From positions 10,980,610-11,044,609 of the forward strand of contig JAKTNV010000014.1 of assembly GCA_022747635.1 (NCBI GenBank): a DNA stretch of 64,000 nucleotides, written 5' to 3'. The notes below the pieces were generated by a model. It ran no database searches and was not told where the DNA came from. It saw nothing but the letters and a program-made list of their open reading frames with translations. The DNA comes from Hetaerina americana (taxonomy: Eukaryota; Arthropoda; Insecta; Odonata; Calopterygidae). The position numbers and the translations under genes were made by a program. Shown in pieces: positions 12,885-23,839 of the stretch (within the stretch, counting starts at the first letter, position 1; each line of letters starts with the position of its first letter).

Positions 12885-13970
12885 AAGGAACACAGAATAC
12901 AATTTGACTGTATTTGTTTGTTTCATGCATGGCGAGAAGGCGTTCGATTATTATATTATATTATTAATGAGAAGGCAGAAAATTGGAGTAGATTGGAGGA
13001 ATAGGAGATTTATCCTTAACCTTTAAGTGTTTCAGATAAGTAAGAGTAGCAGATGGAGAGCCCGGATGGGTAGTGCTATGAATAGGGGTACGATAGGGGT
13101 GTACGGGGGGTGGCCATACATTATTTTACTTGTATGTGCTGTTCAACGTACATGTGAAGGAAATAGTAAAAGAAGCGAGCGAAAAACTGGAGATAGTACT
13201 TAACGTTGGTAAGGAATTCATGATATCAATTTGATTTGAATATGATCAATCTTCTGAGCGCACTAGAAAGTCAGAGCGATAGGTATTGGATGAGAATAAA
13301 TGTTAACAAAATAAAAATTATGCGGCTTTCGATAAAGATAAAAGTTAAGGATGATAAATCAACAGAAGTTCATAAATTAGCGCAGGTGGAATAGTTTTCC
13401 TTTCTCGGAAGTCTTTTGGACCAAAATGGACAAATCAGTAGAGCCATAAGATAAAGAATTGCATTAGTTACAGAATATTTCACAAAAAGATGGAAATTGA
13501 TGGCAAAAACTTTGTGTAAGGATGTTAAAAAGGCTCGTCAAAGCTTTGACAAGGGGCGTGATTTTGTACTGCAAGGAAATAAGGTCATTGAAGTAGGATG
13601 ATTGACGCAGATTGGAGGTTCATGATATGTGGACTTGGATAGAAGTATTGAAGAGGTGAGGTAGACTGAAAGAAAAACAAACTAGGAAGTGCTAGGCATG
13701 GTGTGAGAGGAGGAGATTGTTGAGAGAAACCCCAAGGAGGTAGGAAAAGAGAAAGCATCGCATTTCGATCGACGATGGGATATTGATGACTGCAATAGAG
13801 GGGAGGACGTTGGGCAAGCGATGAAGGTGTAGGAATACTATAGGCAGGTTGGACGGAATGAAAGGACGAAGGAGGAATACGAAGTCGTCGAAAGGTTTAT
13901 TGTATTTTCAGGTGTCAGGTTGTGTTTTGTCAGGAGAATTAGAAAATTGTATCATCGTACCGTTGCATTG
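12885..13970 (+). mobile_element. Decayed LINE-A copy, RT core to 3' UTR
   Basis: The plus strand aligns with the LINE-A copy at 37400-38530. The block around VCFMHGEKAFD corresponds to ACFVDFEKAFD. A following block matches KIGIDWKNMRLIRNL, and the region near 13060-13080 matches VRVGNGVSGWAV. The tail domain lies at about 13600-13850 and the 3' UTR at about 13900-13970. Numerous stops and indels are present. Confidence 0.72.
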
Positions 13971-15164
13971 TCTGATTCCGTCCTAAAGCTCTCTTAAACG
14001 GCAAAATACGGATAAAAAAATTAATAATCACAAATATGCACAATTAATGGATTTTTCTATTTCTCCAAATATCATTGTATATCTATGGTGCTAAATTTTT
14101 AACAGAATTGGCAGCTGTAATGAATTGATGGCAATGGTATAATTCAAATATAAATAAATAAGATTATGGGGAAGTAATTGACTGCCACTTTAGCCTTCGA
14201 CTTGATTTGATCTCAAATATATTTAAAATAATATGTAGGAAAATATGGAGACAGGTATAATTTTTTACATAAAATCTTAATGAGCTTAGAAAAAGCTAAA
14301 ATTATGAAAGCGATTAATTTAGAAAAACCGAGAAGGTCGAGGCGCGGGGATTTTTTCGTTTTCATGTCGTGGACCTTAGTGCTGACCTACATCATTCTTT
14401 ATTTCTTGTTAACAACGAACGAAGAGACATAAGCCGTCTATGAGGCATGAAATTGCTGGAGCAGGGTGCATGAGGTCCCTTCCTACATGCACCATCTTCT
14501 CACTACTTTATAGCGCAGTAACAAAAACCGAACTGCCTGCACATGGCACAGATGCTCTTAGGAAAAGTTTTACACTGTGATTCGTGGCGCTCTAAAACTC
14601 GATGTTCTCGTCAAACGGGGAATTCTAGGAATTAATTTGAGACAGTAAATGCTGCATAACATCGTAGCGAAGTTGTAAACGCTCCTTCCTTCCCTAGGAA
14701 ATACCCAATTTTGCGATGGCAAACTTGGCCTTGGTGCTCCAATTCAGAGGGGACTGAGACTACGCACGTTTTCCGAGCACTTGGGTAGAAGAGTAACTTC
14801 AATTTCCCTATGTATTTTCGAGTTTAATGGGAAAGCTCTTATCTCTTCCTGAAAGATATATCGCAATAATACTTATGTCGCAATTAATCATGTAAATTTG
14901 GGAATGGGATAAAGCCTGAGTGGGAACTGATTTCAATTCGTCAAAGTTACAGCGGATTTCATAAATTTGACAACTGAGGAAAAGGAAGGTGAGGAGTTAA
15001 AATCGGCCAGGTGACTCCCTGCACCTTGCGTATAAGCAGAAACTTCGATGTTCCATCAAGCAATGTTAGTCAGGGAAAGATAATTTGGAAAATGTTTTTT
15101 AATAATGGAAATAAGAGTATAGAGTAGTAGTAAGAGAACCCTGATCCTTTTTATGGAATCAAAT
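13971..15164. other. Non-coding stretch, nothing recognised
   Basis: AT-rich sequence with no supported gene, RNA or repeat. Confidence 0.5.
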
Positions 15165-15530
15165 TTGTGCCATGGGTAGTGTAGAGACTTCCCACTCCGA
15201 CGGTCCAGGTTAGAACCCTGGTAATGCAGGATTTTACAGTTCTAATTCTATCTCTACTTGAGTGAGCTTCTATGTAGTTTCAGGCTGATCTCTACTTAGC
15301 GAAGAGCACTTTAATTTGATTACGCCGTCCGTCGGATGGGATGCCAAACTGAAGACCCTTTGGCGCCTATCGTCATGAGTGGGCTGATACCGACGCAGGG
15401 TTTCACTCCACCCTTACCCCACTCCCTGAGCATCCTACCCATACCAAATTACCCTCCTATTCCTGATGACAGAAATTAATCCAACTTTCGGTCCTCCATT
15501 CTAATAAGGACTAATATCCGCATTAAATTT
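15165..15530 (+). mobile_element. tRNA-derived SINE, family S1 (older copy)
   Basis: A degraded tRNA-like head with a box B-like GGTTAGAACCC (about 15209-15219) precedes a body shared with the SINE at 41329-41638. Shared segments are GCCGTCCGTCGGATGGGA, then TTGGCGCCT, then GCGTCGG-type and CTCCACCCTT segments in the same order. The 3' part matches more weakly. No clear target duplication was found, consistent with greater age. Confidence 0.75.
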
Positions 15531-18500
15531 GAACAAAATGGTTAACAACATAAAATCACGATTCCAAAGAAACGATTCAGAAAATTTATTTGGTTATTTA
15601 TATACATAAACAGTCCGAAACCTGAGGGAGAGCACGATCCCAATCGTGTTTGGAGACATCTAGATTATACGAAGATTTTTTTATAAATTTTATTAAAAAT
15701 ACACGAAATCACACTCCTCTAAGGTGGCTTGCAGGTTTTATTTATAATAACCAAAAATACGTAGCACACTTGGGAAGGAATGAACTGAGTCGGGAAGCGG
15801 AAATGATAGTAGTGACGAGAGAATGACTTAGGTGGATAGTTCGTGAGTGAATGCTTTCAAATGAACTGATCACCTTCGTGGACTAATTGTCATACGACAT
15901 CGATGGCCCAATTGCTGATTAATTCTTCATATTGCAATGCCATGAGGATCAAATTTTTGAACGCGTAGTTTGTTTGGCCACGTCCTTGGGAATATTTTGA
16001 AACACGGAGCCGGTAATCTCTCACGAAGACTTGATCAAAAATAATATAAATTTGAGGAACTGGAGATGGGGCATCGTTTTATTAGATACTTCAGATATAA
16101 AAAAGTCGGACTTTCGTTGCAAATTTTTCACTTCGCGTACCTTAGCTTGGCAAAATTTCAGGAACGAAAATTAAATGGAGGGAAAGGGAGAACTAATTAA
16201 TAGCAAAGGAATAAATTAAAAATACGAGTATAAACAAAAAACGAGAAAGAATTTTTGAGCATTTGCTACTTGGAAATAGAGGAAAAATACCACTACGACA
16301 AACGGTTATTGGCAGCAGAAAACGCAAGATGCATGACAATGATAACAGAAAGGTTTTGGGTATTCCCAATCAATTAAAACTTACCCGCGTGCCCTTTAGG
16401 CTATCCCCTTTTAGGATCGGCAAAACCAGAAGGGCTAATATGAAGTTATCTGAGGAAACTTGAGCTCTTGTGCCTAATTGGTTCCATAGTGCCCTTGCAT
16501 ACTCCATTCACCTCTTGTCACATTCAGGCGTTGCTTCACGCATGCTTTCCTGTTTCTCGAACTTCTGATAGTCCCCTTCTTGAGAGGCTCTTTAACCACA
16601 TTTTCACAGACTGCGATCTCGGCCTACCACCTCAAAGCTATGGAACTTTAACCATGTTCTCCCAGTTCATTTACTCTTCTCTTGAATTAACCTATGTGGA
16701 TCCATGAGGTAACTCGACTTTCCCTCAGCAAGACCAAAGTAGCAAAGCAAACTTCTTTCATGCTTGTGAGTCCTACCGGCAAATGCATTCCATGTGCCTC
16801 CTTATATATGTTGTTTTAAACAACAAGTAACCCAGACCCACAAGCATTTAGTCGTCATTTATGCTTATCTTGGTGTACCTAAGAATCGCTTATGTAAAAC
16901 ATAAAGAAAAGGAATATACTTTATTACACGGCCATTTGAGCTGCTTAATAAAGGTATTTTTATATACTCAACAGACTGCCCAAATCCATTTTTCAGTATT
17001 CGTGCACCATCTAAAAAGTTGTAGAGCATTATTGGGACGCAAAAATCAACAACACATTTTTTTTCAAAATACAAATGCTTTTTTCTAGGAAACTTTTATT
17101 TTCTAGGAAAATCATAGAGTTCAGGGAAATATAACTTAACAGTTTCATCGTAATTTGTCGTCCTTCACTATTAATTCACTGTGAATATTTCCAAATAACT
17201 AATTATCCTGTGAACATTCCCCAGAACTTAGTTCGCCAATAACCGCATTTGCTTTTGGCTCGGGGTGAAAAGTTTGTGTACAATTAATTCCTTCCTTTTA
17301 GTTTTCTGTTGGCTCAGCATTTTCGTTAGCCAAAGTCGCTTCTTGCTTATGACCATTTAAGCTATGATTTTCTGAAACAATAAAGCAAGGCTACGCAGGC
17401 AAAATCACGGATGGTGTTGCATTATTTACTTATCCCAAAAGGACCATATCCAATGAAAGGCTGGTGTTATATGCGCGTTATAACTTTCAGGGCGGTTTTC
17501 GGCCACGCGTAGTCTTTATGTCAGCGTAAATTTACAAAAAATTAAATTCAAACAAGTTTGGTCACTAGCTTGTTATGTCTAATCCATTAGGCATTGGTTA
17601 CTTCCCAATTAATTTTGATAACAAATCTAAAATCCTAAATGGGAGAATTATAATCTAAAGCTAATTTTAACATACCCATCAGTTTTTAAGAAATGTTCAT
17701 TAGGAATGTAATTTGCGAATAAAAATCGTGTACTTTTCCAAGATGAAAAGGTGTGAGCATAACCTTCCACATTCGTGCATTTTGCGCGGCTGGCTGGGAA
17801 GAAGAGTATTAGCAGATGGGTATGGAAGAGGGAGGTTTGTTGGGGATGGGGGGGAGGGCGAGTAGAACTGAATTGGAAGTAGGAAGTGCTTTTGAGAGGG
17901 CTGGTTAGGGTTTGAAAGAAACCAAGGCCAATAGGGCATTGGGGAGAAGTTGCGGTAAGGTCGAGTTTAAAGAGGAAAAACCAGTGTTTTTTTCGAAACC
18001 GCGAGCTCGCCATGTGGCGCATTAGATGAGGCAATGGAAAAGAGAGACAATCTGAAACAACTAGCACATGCAACAAAGTGAAACTGCCACGATCTCAAAA
18101 TATGAGTTAATCATCTGTTTTGCTCAAGGTAGAATCACAAGGGTGCCTTCTTAGTGGTTACACAAGCTGTTATGAAATGATGGAAATAAAGCGCAAAAAA
18201 GTGATTCCAAAACATCTTTTCTCTATCAGACTCGTAAATTTTATAAATGATTTTTACGAGACAAAGAGTGTGGATTCATCTTTATGTAATTTTCTGTTAA
18301 AAATGAAGTAATTTGGTATATACTGTACTTTTGAAAAACTAACGAGTGAACATTCATAATTAAATCTCAGAAAAAATAAGTCATGCGACTGTTTTAATTT
18401 TCTCTATACTCCAGCCGTCAAAGTAACAACTAATCCCAGGTAACTCGGCCTTATCTTGTCAAGTTTACGAAATAATGTACCCATTAATGAATGCAACTTT

Positions 18501-19149
18501 CAATGAAATAAAACTCAGTGAACTCTTATACATACATGCATATAACGTAAGACTTATTTTCAACGATACAAAACAGCAGATTGGACCAAGCTGTGAAAAA
18601 TTCAAGATTTAAAAAAAACGGTAAAATTTCTGAAGCGCTGCAGATATCATGTTAAGGTCACTTGTGACCATATGAAACTGGCATGGATATTTCAGAGGTT
18701 CACTGTCGTCTTTTTATCCCGATTATTCAGACTCCCGCGCACAGAAAGGAGCCCAGTCACAGAAAGGTATCCCATCAACAAAATGCGCCTTTTTGACTTA
18801 CGTACGCATGAGCTAAGGAGCTTGAAGTTTAGCACGACATTAGCTACCATGGTAAAATTGTAAGCAGGCGTTGCGATTATTTGGGAAAAAAGAACTTGAA
18901 ATCGAAATTCTGCACCTTTCGCATCCTATAAATGTCGATTTAATTTTCAGCGACCGATTTCATTACTTTCACAAAATGTACGAAAAACATCTTTCTGCAG
19001 AGAATATATCATATGGTGAGGGAAATAGTACAGAAAGCAATGAATGCGGAGGGTGTAGATGAATTAAAAAAGAAAGAATGCGATCAAGGTCATCATGTAT
19101 TTGAACTTTTTCGTCAAAACAACTTCATCTAATGAGACAGCTCTTACTA
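15531..19149. other. Non-coding stretch; possible LINE-B tail trace at 15700-15740
   Basis: AT-rich sequence. At about 15710-15740 the phrase GGTGGCTTGCAGG resembles the LINE-B 3' UTR (GGTGGCTTGCAAGG at 62931), too short for a firm call. Reading frames at 17648-18076 and elsewhere show no domain. The start of the truncated retroelement near 19150 has no LTR in front of it. Confidence 0.4.
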
Positions 19150-19176
19150 TAATTTTGCAGTGATGAGACTTCATCA

Positions 19177-19563
19177 TTGCCTTTTGTTCTTAAAAATTTC
19201 ATTTTAACGAGTGGAGACATCATAATTCAGACAAACGGAGTCATCGGGGATATGCTTGATCAGGGAGTCATATCTCCATCTACCAGTCCATGGTCTGCTC
19301 CTCTGATTCTAGTAAAGAAAAAGCATGTTCCAGGCGAACCTGTCAAGTATAGGCCTTGCATTGACTATCGCGCTCTGAACGCCGTCACTAGAAAGGAAGT
19401 ATTTCCACTGCCAAATATGGACGAAATATTCGATCAGTTAGGAGGGACAAAATATTTCAGTTGCCTAGATTTATCTCAAGGTTACTGGCAAGTTGAAGTA
19501 GACGAAAAAAACAGGGGACAAACCGCTTTTAGCACTCCAGACGGGCACTACGAGTGCAAACAG
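19177..19563 (+). pseudogene. pol: Reverse transcriptase, N-terminal part (Ty3/gypsy pol)
   Basis: Contains the gypsy RT opening block MLDQGVISPSTSPWSAP, then KYRPCIDYRALNAVT, then the catalytic-motif segment FSCLDLSQGYWQVEVD, whose LDL aspartate is the first metal-binding residue. The frame leaves the pol frame near 19562, where one extra G in CAAACAGGATGG shifts it away from the expected FGLSNAPSTF block that continues in the next frame. The first methionine is not a true start; the protein would have begun in a missing upstream gag-pol. Confidence 0.88.
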
Positions 19564-19564
19564 G

Positions 19565-21946
19565 ATGGCATTCGGCCTTTCGAACGCGCCTTCCACATTC
19601 ATGCGTCTTATGACCACCGTACTAGATGGAATGATCAATCGAGGAGTTTTGTTCTATCTCGACGACATATTACGGCATGATGAGAGCATGGAAAAACACA
19701 TACTAGGCTTGAGAGAAATTTTTTCAAGACTGAGGAAAGCGAATTTGAAACTGAAACCACAAAAATGTAAATTCTTCCAAACACGAGTGAAATTCCTCGG
19801 TCACGTCATTTCCGCTAATGGGTTGGAACCCGATGAAGAAAAAATACATGCAATAAGCAGTTTTCCAGCACCACGTAACGTTAAGCAACTGCAATCGTTC
19901 CTTGGGTTAGTGGGATATTACAGGAAATTTATTTTGCATTTTGCTCAACATTCGAGTCCTCTTACCTCGCTAACAAGGAAGGATACGGAGTTTATTTGGG
20001 AAAGAGAGCAACAAGAATCTTTTGAAAAATTAAGGGCTTGTCTCACGAGTCAACCCATATTGCGATTCCCTGACTTTTCGAAAGAATTCATTTTGACCAC
20101 TGACGCATCTTCCGTGGCTATTGGAGGAGTGCTCTCGCAGAATTTTGACGATGGCGAGCATATGATAGCGTGCGCCAGCAAGCAGTTGACACAGCAGCAA
20201 AAAGCATACTCCGCCACTGAGCTTGAGTGTTTGGCGGTCGTACATATGATAAGAAAGTTCAGAGTATATCTTTTAGGCCGTCCGTTCACTTTAATCACTG
20301 ATCATAGCCCGCTCCGATGGTTACTTACGCTTTCCGAGCCGAAACCCAGACTGGCTAGGTGGATAATGGAGCTCACCGAATACTCGTTTACAATACAGTA
20401 CAATGCAGGAAAAGATATTCCGCACGTAGATGCTCTCTCCCGCGCAGTGAACCCAATAGTAAATGCCCTCCATCAAGACACGGAATACGAGCCAGTTTGG
20501 GATAAAACCAAGATTGCGCAAGAACAGTCAATTTGTCCGGAACTTCGACCACTGCGTACGCTAGCGGAAGAACGAAACCCCAACTATCTCTTAGACGAGC
20601 ATGGAGTACTCTACAAAATCCACGTTAAGACCCCCGATCCACTATACACCATCTGTGCACCCGTAAGCATGAGAGATTACATATTACAAAGATGCCATGA
20701 CAGCCCCCTAGCAGGACATCTAGGAATAGACAAAACATTAAATATTGTGCAAAGACATTTTAATTGGCCCGGGCTGTACGCCGACACTCGAAATTACGTT
20801 AGTAATTGCGTAAGCTGCAAGAAACGAAAGGGAAGAAAGGAAAGAATACCTATTCAACCTGTCACCGAAGCGTCATATCCGTTCGAGAAAATTGCTTTGG
20901 ATATAATTGGTCCATTAAAAGTATCCAATAGAGGCAATCGCTACATACTATCATGTCAAGATTATCTTACGAGATATCCGGAGGCCATACCTATCATCGA
21001 TCAATCCGCAGAAACTGTAGCTCGAGCCTTCGTAGAGCAGATCATTTGCCGTCATGGGGTGCCAGCCACCCTACTCACTGACAGAGGTGCCAATTTCACA
21101 TCACAGCTTATGAGGCGAATTTGTGATCTATTAAAAGTAAAGACAATTTTTACCTCCCCTTACAATCCCGCTTCCAATGGTAGGCTGGAGAGGGCACACC
21201 AATCTTTTGCCGCCGTTATTTCTCACTATGTCAACCAAGACCACTCGGATTGGGACGATCAACTAAATTTTGCATTATTTGTGTACAGAAATAGCAAACA
21301 TCGAATCACAGAGCAAACTCCTGCTTACCTTTTATATGGGAGGGAATTGGATATGCCTTGGGATGATGTCTTACGACCCCTCCCACCGTGTTACACGGAG
21401 GTACCCCCGTACGATCACGTTTTGCAACGCCGGCTCCAAATCGCGCGCGCGCAAGCGGCAGAGAATAACCAGCGTAACATACAAAATGAGCATGATAAAT
21501 ACAATAGGAACTTACGGTTGCCGCCTATTCTTAACGGGCAAATCGTGTTGCTGCGCAACTTGGTACTTACGCCCGGGCAGTCAAAAAAGTTTACTTCGAA
21601 GTGGGTTGGCCCCTACAAGGTAGTCAAAGTTAGAAGTAAGGTGACCTTTGACATTGAGAATATCCGGGATGGGAGGATTCTGACAGCGCACCACAGGAAT
21701 TTGCTTCCACTACCACCAGAGCCCGAACCGCCACCTAATTACGCACAAGCAGGACGCGTGATTGACGAGTTCGAGACAGAGCAAGGCGCCCAGACCACCC
21801 ATAATCAAGTCCACATTCCGCAGCCAGATAAAATCACCAATGGTTCACTGACCGACCCTCCTCAAGGGCAAAATCTCCAAAATCATCCTCCATCGTCAGA
21901 AAAATTTTATGACTTGCGGCCCCTGCCCGGGAGGATACGCCCTTAG
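19565..21946 (+). CDS. pol: Pol: rest of reverse transcriptase, RNase H, integrase (Ty3/gypsy)
   Basis: A 793-codon open frame. RT continues with FGLSNAPSTF and the catalytic YLDD (residues about 31-34), then the gypsy thumb (FLGLVGYYRKF). RNase H follows with TTDAS (about 178), the ATELE block and TDHSPL. Integrase carries an HHCC zinc finger (H about 377 and 387, C about 416 and 419) and a D,D-35-E catalytic core (LDIIGP near 444, TDRGANF near 505, glutamate in RLERAHQ near 541). A GPY-type C-terminal module (VGPYKVVKV) sits near 682, followed by a proline-rich tail. The methionine at 19565 is only the first one after the frameshift. All catalytic residues are present, but without gag, protease and the first RT motif this copy cannot work alone. 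Confidence 0.93.
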   Translation: MAFGLSNAPSTFMRLMTTVLDGMINRGVLFYLDDILRHDESMEKHILGLREIFSRLRKANLKLKPQKCKFFQTRVKFLGHVISANGLEPDEEKIHAISSFPAPRNVKQLQSFLGLVGYYRKFILHFAQHSSPLTSLTRKDTEFIWEREQQESFEKLRACLTSQPILRFPDFSKEFILTTDASSVAIGGVLSQNFDDGEHMIACASKQLTQQQKAYSATELECLAVVHMIRKFRVYLLGRPFTLITDHSPLRWLLTLSEPKPRLARWIMELTEYSFTIQYNAGKDIPHVDALSRAVNPIVNALHQDTEYEPVWDKTKIAQEQSICPELRPLRTLAEERNPNYLLDEHGVLYKIHVKTPDPLYTICAPVSMRDYILQRCHDSPLAGHLGIDKTLNIVQRHFNWPGLYADTRNYVSNCVSCKKRKGRKERIPIQPVTEASYPFEKIALDIIGPLKVSNRGNRYILSCQDYLTRYPEAIPIIDQSAETVARAFVEQIICRHGVPATLLTDRGANFTSQLMRRICDLLKVKTIFTSPYNPASNGRLERAHQSFAAVISHYVNQDHSDWDDQLNFALFVYRNSKHRITEQTPAYLLYGRELDMPWDDVLRPLPPCYTEVPPYDHVLQRRLQIARAQAAENNQRNIQNEHDKYNRNLRLPPILNGQIVLLRNLVLTPGQSKKFTSKWVGPYKVVKVRSKVTFDIENIRDGRILTAHHRNLLPLPPEPEPPPNYAQAGRVIDEFETEQGAQTTHNQVHIPQPDKITNGSLTDPPQGQNLQNHPPSSEKFYDLRPLPGRIRP

Positions 21947-21984
21947 TCCACCCTACTTCCCTCCCTTGTAACTGCCTATTAGGT

Positions 21985-22518
21985 ATGGCCCGAGTAATAG
22001 CAGTAAGACAATTGCTACGGAGAAAGAAGGTAGCAAGGAAGATCAAAGAATTGTTTGGCGAGACACCTCCAATCTACGACCGCTTTCCGGCGGCCGATGG
22101 CCACTCCTGGTGGGATGAAAGCCCACCTCTGTCGCCTCCAGCCCAGGCGGATGGACCGACACCCACGCCGGGTCGCAGTCTCTCAACACCGGAGATCCCG
22201 CCCAACGAAGAGAGAGGAGGGGATTCCTCTCCTGGCTCCTCACCCTTCGACGGACAAAGCAGTCCACCAACCGCTGACGTGGAAGCCGGTGAATACTCCA
22301 CAAACTCCAACTTGCCCCCCCTCCCCATTGTGTTAAAAACTGCAGTTTCAAATTTAACATTGGAAGATTCAGCGCCTCGTCCCCCGGCCGGAATTGAAAA
22401 AATGAGGGAATACCCCCCGTCGCGGAAAGAGCATAAGCGTAGGCGACGTATTCTCAATAAAAGACGGAAAAGACAATTAATCCAACAAAATAAAGGAGAT
22501 CGCGAGATCGCCATGTGA
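21985..22518 (+). CDS. Uncharacterised proline-rich, basic protein between pol and env
   Basis: A 177-codon open frame that starts 39 bp after the pol stop in a different frame and ends 62 bp before the env start. The N-terminus is basic (RQLLRRKKVARKIKELFG) and is followed at once by TPPIYDRF, which contains a PPxY motif, the type of short sequence that recruits Nedd4-family ubiquitin ligases in retroviral budding. The middle is rich in Pro, Ser and Gly. The C-terminus is strongly basic (HKRRRRILNKRRKRQ) and looks like a nuclear-localisation or RNA-binding tail. No known domain was recognised. It could be an accessory protein or a relocated gag-like segment. It may instead be the 5' part of an env precursor reading frame. 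The frame is intact while env is broken. Confidence 0.6.
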   Translation: MARVIAVRQLLRRKKVARKIKELFGETPPIYDRFPAADGHSWWDESPPLSPPAQADGPTPTPGRSLSTPEIPPNEERGGDSSPGSSPFDGQSSPPTADVEAGEYSTNSNLPPLPIVLKTAVSNLTLEDSAPRPPAGIEKMREYPPSRKEHKRRRRILNKRRKRQLIQQNKGDREIAM

Positions 22519-22550
22519 GCTCTGCGACCGCATTAACTATATATTCTAAT

Positions 22551-22575
22551 CTAACCTTTAATTTCCTCCCTATAG
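22551..22575 (+). promoter_or_regulatory. Candidate 3' splice acceptor for env mRNA
   Basis: A branch-point-like CTAAC (22551-22555) is followed by a pyrimidine tract and TATAG ending at 22575, five bases before the env ATG in good context (AAACCATGG). Errantiviruses such as gypsy express env from a spliced RNA, so this fits an env acceptor. The donor would lie in the missing 5' part. Confidence 0.5.
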
Positions 22576-23087
22576 AAACCATGGACCTCCTTACCGTACA
22601 GACTGTGTGTCTAGTGACAATAGGACTGTTGAGTGGAGCAAACACCTATGGTCTGCTTTTCGTCCCGTAAGGACAATTGTACTTCATAGTGAGTGAATGG
22701 ATAGTGAACATTGACCTTCACATACCTCAGCTAACAGCTGCAGCGGACATAGTTAAACGACAGAACACCCAATTCCATGAGATTAATTTAAAATTAACAG
22801 CACAACCAAACGCGAGCATGTTTTTTCACTTTGCTAATATCTCTTTTCTAATATAATTTTCTATATCTGACAAAGGGTACGGTTCAACTTAAACAATTTG
22901 GAAAGGCAATTAGAAATGTTAATTGGAGCCACCGAAGCAACTCTTAAGGGCAGAGGATTGTTTGACGTGGTCGGTTACGGAGTGCATTACTTTACAGGCA
23001 CGGCGACCGACCATCAGATACAAACATTAGATAAGAAAATAGAAGGGTTATCCATTCGCACCGAACATGCCCTAAATGAGCGATATA

Positions 23088-23839
23088 CGAGGGACATCCG
23101 GAAAGTAGTACCCGTTCGTGCCGCATGAAGTGCTGACGACGCGAGTAGCCGCTGGACAGGTCAGATAGCTTCAGTGGCTTGTCTGCCTTCTCTGAGCCAA
23201 GTTGCGTGACGCTAGCATTGCCTGTGTTGTTTCTGTGATTGTTTACAATGTTTAAAAAAATTGAGAACGCCGCCAGTTGTGAAGTGAGGGCAGTGATTAA
23301 ATTCCTCAATGCAAGAAACGTTCGCCCATGTGATATTCATCGCCAATTAAAGGAGGTGTATGGAGACAATGTAATGGACGAGTCGTCTGTTCGGCGGTGG
23401 TGTCGCAACTTCAACATGGGGAGGGGGAACACACACGACGATGAGCGTTCGAAGAGACCGTCTGTCATTACAGACCAACTGGTGAGCTCAGTTGACGAAT
23501 TCGTGAGGAACGATCGGCGCGTCACAATTGATGACATCTGTGAGCATTTTCCCAATGTTTCTCGAACAATTGTTCATGAAATTGTTAAACACCATCTGCA
23601 TTATGCAAAAATTTGTGCAAGATGGGTCCCTCGCGTATCTCAATGAGCTGGCGGCGAAGGACTATGCAGCAGGAATACAGAAACTTGTCACACGTTATGA
23701 CAAATGCCTTAATTTGCTTGGAGATTATGTTGAGAAGTAGTTTAAAGTATCCTCTTTCAAATAAAATTTTTTATGTTTGTTAATATTTACTTTTGTGTCT
23801 TTATTTCACGAACGGGTACTACTTTCCGGATGACCCTCG
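23088..23839 (+). mobile_element. Internally deleted mariner derivative inside env (copy 1)
   Basis: Terminal inverted repeats of about 35 bp start CGAGGG(A/T)CATCCGGAAAG and are flanked by TA on both sides (23086-23087 and 23840-23841), the mariner target duplication. It encodes the N-terminal DNA-binding part of a transposase, then jumps to the last residues of the C-terminus (LGDYVEK), so the catalytic DDD core is missing. It differs from the inverted copy at 29788-30540 at only a few positions, so both are recent products of one deleted source element. Confidence 0.95.
23248..23646 (+). CDS. Truncated mariner transposase: HTH DNA-binding domain only
   Basis: 132 codons from the ATG at 23248, starting MFKKIENAASCEVRAVIKFL. 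The first half is the HTH_48-type region of mariner transposases (RPCDIHRQLKEVYGDNVMDE, SSVRRWCRNFNMGRG, DDERSKRPS). The second half is the second helix-turn-helix (VTIDDICEHFPNVSRTIVHE, LHYAKICARWVPR). The frame then reaches a stop three codons after the deletion junction. In the next frame the natural C-terminus (AAGIQKLVTRYDKC, LGDYVEK) continues to 23740. Full-length mariner transposases are about 340-350 residues; the catalytic domain is absent. If expressed, it could bind the terminal repeats but not cut. Confidence 0.88.
   Translation: MFKKIENAASCEVRAVIKFLNARNVRPCDIHRQLKEVYGDNVMDESSVRRWCRNFNMGRGNTHDDERSKRPSVITDQLVSSVDEFVRNDRRVTIDDICEHFPNVSRTIVHEIVKHHLHYAKICARWVPRVSQ

Noticed and set aside
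19565..19567. ATG at 19565 as the true start of a pol protein
   Set aside because: It falls inside the conserved FGLSNAPSTF block of RT. The frame begins here only because of the one-base frameshift just upstream.
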